NCBI RefSeq assembly: GCF_037975245.1
Contig: NC_092574.1
Span: 21,913,713 to 21,977,712, forward strand
DNA: 64,000 nt
Reading direction: 5' to 3'
Origin: Apostichopus japonicus
Taxonomy: Eukaryota > Echinodermata > Holothuroidea > Aspidochirotida > Stichopodidae
In this document: positions 60,365-64,000 of the stretch, one piece after another
Layout: the number at the start of each line of letters is the position of its first letter
Numbering within the stretch: the stretch's first letter is position 1
Notes under the pieces: generated by a model
Database searches by the model: none
What the model was told of the DNA's origin: nothing
Seen by the model: only the letters and a program-made list of their open reading frames with translations
Position numbers and translations under genes: made by a program

Positions 60365-60749
60365 TATGGCGGGCCATCAGTCTCAAATCATGGGAGATCG
60401 ACTTATACCGATTTAAATCGACATATACCAGTTTCCCTCGACATATCATCGATTTATTTTACTTATCATCGATTTAAATCGACATATACCAGTTTCCTTC
60501 GACATATCATCGATTTATTTTACTTATCATCGATTTAAATCGATGATAAGTAAAATAAATCGATGATATGTAGAATGAAACTGGTATATGTCGATTTAAA
60601 TCGATGATATGTCGAAGTAAACTGGTATATGTCGATTTAAATCGATGATAAGTAAAATAAATCGATGATATGTCGAGGGAAACTGGTATATGTCGATTTA
60701 AATCGGTATAAGTCGATCTCCCATGATTTGAGACTGATGGCCCGCCATA
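60365..60749. mobile_element. Foldback (long inverted-repeat) element, 385 bp
   Basis: The ends read TATGGCGGGCCATCAGTCTC and its reverse complement, and CAAGCG flanks both sides (60359-60364 and 60750-60755). Nearly the whole element is an inverted repeat centred at 60536/60537 in cgatttaaatcg. Each arm is built from repeats of about 40-80 bp: cgatttaaatcgacatatac, ccagttt, cgacatatcatcgattta. The right arm carries one extra ~41-bp unit. It should be able to form a long hairpin or cruciform. It has no coding content; apparent ORFs in it are repeat translations. Confidence 0.9.
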
Positions 60750-61004
60750 CAAGCGATGATATTATGCAAACATGGGGGAAAGATAAGTTTGGTTTAGAGA
60801 CCCAAGGATCAGGAAACATTACAGTAGCTTATTTCAGACATTATCCGTGTTAGAGCCTTCTCTTTTCGAAAAGTGTTCAGAGGATAATGAGGCATGGGTG
60901 TGAACTCGCTCCCATTCCTGCTCCCGGGACCGCCATTTAACGTCCCCATCCGAGGAAGGCAAAGGCACCCCATTCGACATCACTGCAGTGCATGCAGCCA
61001 TGAC

Positions 61005-61637
61005 CAAGGGCGGCGGAAGCACTTTTAATCTGGGGGGGGGGGGGGGCACCGACATCAAAGGGCACTTTGCAGAAATTCGATTGGACTGATACAGCCTTAT
61101 ATTTAGTACCCTTTATAACTCTTATTGTATTATCTTATTTGCGTATACACATCACTCCATCAACGCACCCCCCCCCCCCCCTCTCAAGGAAAATATGCAT
61201 ATAACACTGCAATATCCAATATGCAAATTGGGAAACAAGGAAAAAGTTTTCTCTTGAGACAAAATGAGGTGAAATCATGCTAGTTGCTAATGTTGGAATC
61301 TTCCGAATTAGAGTTTATTTCTTGTTAATATCTTAACCATTTTTTCCATTCGAAATAGCTTTGAGTTTGACCCACAGAAATTCATTAAAAGTCAGGGGCG
61401 TAGCCAGGATTTGCAAAGTTGTATGCACGACTATCTGAGCGGAGCGCCACCATCAGTTGGCGCGGAGCGTACAAGAAAAAACGGCCCTTACCGAGTGTTC
61501 ATTCTGGTTCCCTGGCCTCTAATTGCTAACTTGAGACACCTCAATTTTTATGTAGAAAAAGGGCACATTTTTAACCTGAGGAAAAGTGGGGGGGCACGTG
61601 CCCCCTGTGCCCCCCCCCCCCGGTTCCGCCGCCCTTG
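61005..61637. mobile_element. Composite hAT-like element, 633 bp
   Basis: The inverted ends are CAAGGGCGGCGGAA and TTCCGCCGCCCTTG, perfect over 14 bp. The exact 8-bp repeat gccatgac flanks it (60997-61004 and 61638-61645). Inside, at 61393, a second hAT-like terminus CAGGGGCGTAGCCAGG appears without a partner. The sequence after it (gttggcgcggagcgta) resembles the inverted interior of the MITE at 12742-13033. It contains long G and C runs and no transposase. Confidence 0.88.
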
Positions 61638-61645
61638 GCCATGAC

Positions 61646-63439
61646 GAACAAAGTTGTTAACTTGTCAAGTGTTAAGCACCCTCCACTACCCCTACATCGT
61701 TCCATTAACCATCATGGCATCTACATTACTAAAATTCTTCCAAACCATAGTTTTCCCTGATAGTGGGGAATAAGGGGTCGGCTGTGCACGCCACTGGATG
61801 GGTGGCGCGATTGGAAAGGCATGACCAGAGTCATGTATATGTGGCCCTGGGCATGCTCAGAGCGGAAACGCGTAATCCACGGGAACTTCCTTAAATTGTG
61901 TTATGATTTATGGGTGGTTACATCTGAACAAAAGAAACAAAGCATTGTTACAGAAAACTTGCGTAATCAGCCAATGGAAAGAATGCATCGGAAGTGAGTC
62001 TCAAAGTGAAGAGGAAGCAGAGGTGTTAGAGGGTATTTCTGATTGTTGGAATACACTGTGATTATTTAGTATAGGCCTACAGCGATCGCCAATATGGGTG
62101 TAGATGTGGGCCCGGGTCCTGGTGGGTTCAAATGCCCGGAACCTGCAGCATTTTTAAACATTCTTTTCCTCCCGTAGCGAGGCTCATCGATCGAGCTGAA
62201 AGTACAAGTCTGAAAGAGGAATTACTCTGTGAATCTCAGGATCTTCTCATCTCGAAATCTTATGGAAACGTTGGCATTTTATAGCCACATATCTGCTTGT
62301 TCCTCGAAATTTCGACCCAGTATGTTTTCATCTTTATACGTGTTCAAATTATTCAATTACTTTTTTTAACGATTTTTCGCTATTCAATTTTTTTTACAGC
62401 AGATATTTGTTTGGCTTACATATAGACGCTATTTCTTTTTTAAATGTCCTTGTTTTTATCGAGATAACGCTACTTTATATATCAAACTTTCGAAGGTTTC
62501 TAAGAAATTTCGACACAGTAAACGTTCACAGTGTGCAAACCTTTATGACCAAATCTCGATATTTTACCAATATCCCGACCTTTTTTACCCCACCTTTTCT
62601 CGATCTTTGGCGATATATACAGTTAAAGTTTTCGGACATTGTTTATCTGAAATATCGACAAAATTGTCTAAAAATGTCCTCTTCTTTTAGTTTGTTTGAC
62701 CGGTGATATAGACGCACCCTGCAGCAAAGGAATTGGCAGACTCATGAACCTCATGTTTGGAGCACATTGCGTTTGGGGAGTCACACATTCATGGTATCAC
62801 GGAGGAGTGACCAAATAGGATCATAGTTAAAAAGGATAACTTGCCATTTATTATGCTCGTACCCATCTTTTAAGAAGTGATCAGGTCGGGGCACTTTCAA
62901 CATGGCATGTATTCCATACGGTAATTATTCAAAGAGGCTTTTGCGTAAATGTGCTCAGTGACAGTTTCACCAAACCTACGGAGTATAATAGTATTATTCA
63001 AGACAAGATTACAATTGATTGACCAAAATTAGACATTCTCCAAAACAGATTTTCTTGAAATGAAAATTAATCCGTGAGTAATAAAAGAATTCGCTTGTAT
63101 CCGCAAAACTTTGTATCAGAGACACATTTTTTTTAGTATAAATGTAATTTGGAAACTACTATTACTAACGGACAGAAGCAGTTGGACGACCCGCGAGCTA
63201 AATGATGGCGCTATCACAAATCTATATAAAAAATTGTAACACATGATATTTTGTCGTGAGTCAAGATATGATGGTTTGTATCATAGATAGACGTTTCAAG
63301 TGACATGTCCTACTCATCATATGATAGCTGACGGATTGTGGTATCTATCACAACGATTGTTAATTTACAATAATTTTAGAAAGTCTTTGAGCTATTCCGG
63401 GAGGAAGAAAAATATGAACAGAGCGAATCTGTCTTTTCC
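61646..63439. other. Right-end region without recognised genes
   Basis: Open frames here are short, with no known motif, and no splice-consistent exon chain was found. A promoter or untranslated exon of a gene beyond the window cannot be excluded. Confidence 0.35.
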
Positions 63440-63535
63440 ATATATTTACGTCAGGCCCTCTTACACATTCTCTAACAAAAGCTCTTGAGTGGATACGCAG
63501 TTTGCTAACAGTCTTGTTTTATTTTGATTTTCCAT
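63440..63535 (+). repeat. Retroelement tail fragment (copy 4)
   Basis: The run ctcttacacattctctaac, then gtggatacgcagtttgctaa and cagtcttgttttatttt matches the right half of the copy at 46252-46365. Confidence 0.55.
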
Positions 63536-63799
63536 ATTTAACCAAGAATTTTACCGAATGTTGCTTTCAATATAGTTGGTTCCACACCATCTCTACTTGA
63601 GTTATGCCCTTTTTCATGATTTTATCCGAACAAATCGCTTCTTTATGTCCATGTAGTCTGTTATAAATTCTATTGATATTATTGGGGCCGAGGGTTTCGG
63701 TAGAACACTCTATAGGCTATGCACAGGGGGCAGGTGTATACTAGGTCATAATTAAGGTTATGAGTTCAAGATGAAAATATTAAGTAAGTTTCAACAGTA

Positions 63800-63890
63800 C
63801 TGACGGAACGAGATATCCCGTTAGGTTAACTAACGTTTCGATTCGTGTGATTCTCCAGAGTCATTGTCCAAAATCGTGTCAGTATGACTT
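63800..63890 (-). repeat. Possible retroelement tail on the minus strand
   Basis: Read on the minus strand, a tgactctggagaatcacacg block is followed by aatcgaaacgttagttaac. This is the same kind of 'cgaaacgt' signature as the other tails, but from a different family. Assigned only by motif. Confidence 0.35.
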
Positions 63891-64000
63891 GCGCTACAGC
63901 AGCCCTACTACCACACCACGCACTCCTATATGCACCGAGGAAAAAATATCGCGAACGTTTCTTGCCATTTCCATTTCAGAATAATATGGGACTCGTTTAA

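Noticed and set aside
60507-60853. Repetitive ORFs rich in HIIDL and RHIPVS motifs
   Set aside because: They are translations of the foldback element's internal repeats.

Overview
This is an AT-rich window of animal nuclear DNA. It carries six protein-coding genes split into many short exons with GT-AG introns, plus abundant transposon debris. There are no bacterial features. Five genes are conserved eukaryotic housekeeping genes whose exons I could chain by splice phase. The intron sizes, hAT-like MITEs, TGACCTTTGACC-type repeats and many TAGGCCTA palindromes suggest a marine invertebrate, perhaps an echinoderm; that is inference and I cannot name a species.

Layout. (1) 360-10509, minus: the 5' part of a CYFIP gene (Sra-1/PIR121, WAVE regulatory complex); the rest lies beyond the left edge. 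(2) 12191-15353, plus: ANAPC15, complete, four coding exons, divergent from CYFIP. (3) 17474-25671, minus: VPS36 (ESCRT-II), complete, 14 coding exons, tail-to-tail with ANAPC15. (4) 28334-33672, minus: POLR1H/RPA12 (RNA polymerase I), four recognised coding exons, with a solo LTR in its first intron. (5) 37392-51248, plus: FIP1L1 (mRNA 3'-end processing), 16 coding exons, with a 1.3-kb hAT-type element in one intron and a higher-order tandem array built from the end of its R/D/E-rich exon. (6) 55116-58077, minus: a small three-exon gene for a predicted 96-residue protein I do not recognise. The right end (58.6-64 kb) is rich in transposons: a LINE fragment split by a hAT-like MITE, a 385-bp foldback element, and a composite hAT-like element.

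The genes do not form a pathway; they act in actin nucleation control, the cell cycle, endosomal sorting, rRNA transcription and polyadenylation. The strongest leads are the FIP1L1 exon-end array (two of its four copies could serve as in-frame 72-nt cassette exons), a candidate 24-nt CYFIP microexon, the hAT element ending 35 bp from a FIP1L1 splice acceptor, and the unrecognised 96-residue gene. No wholly new multi-gene system was evident.
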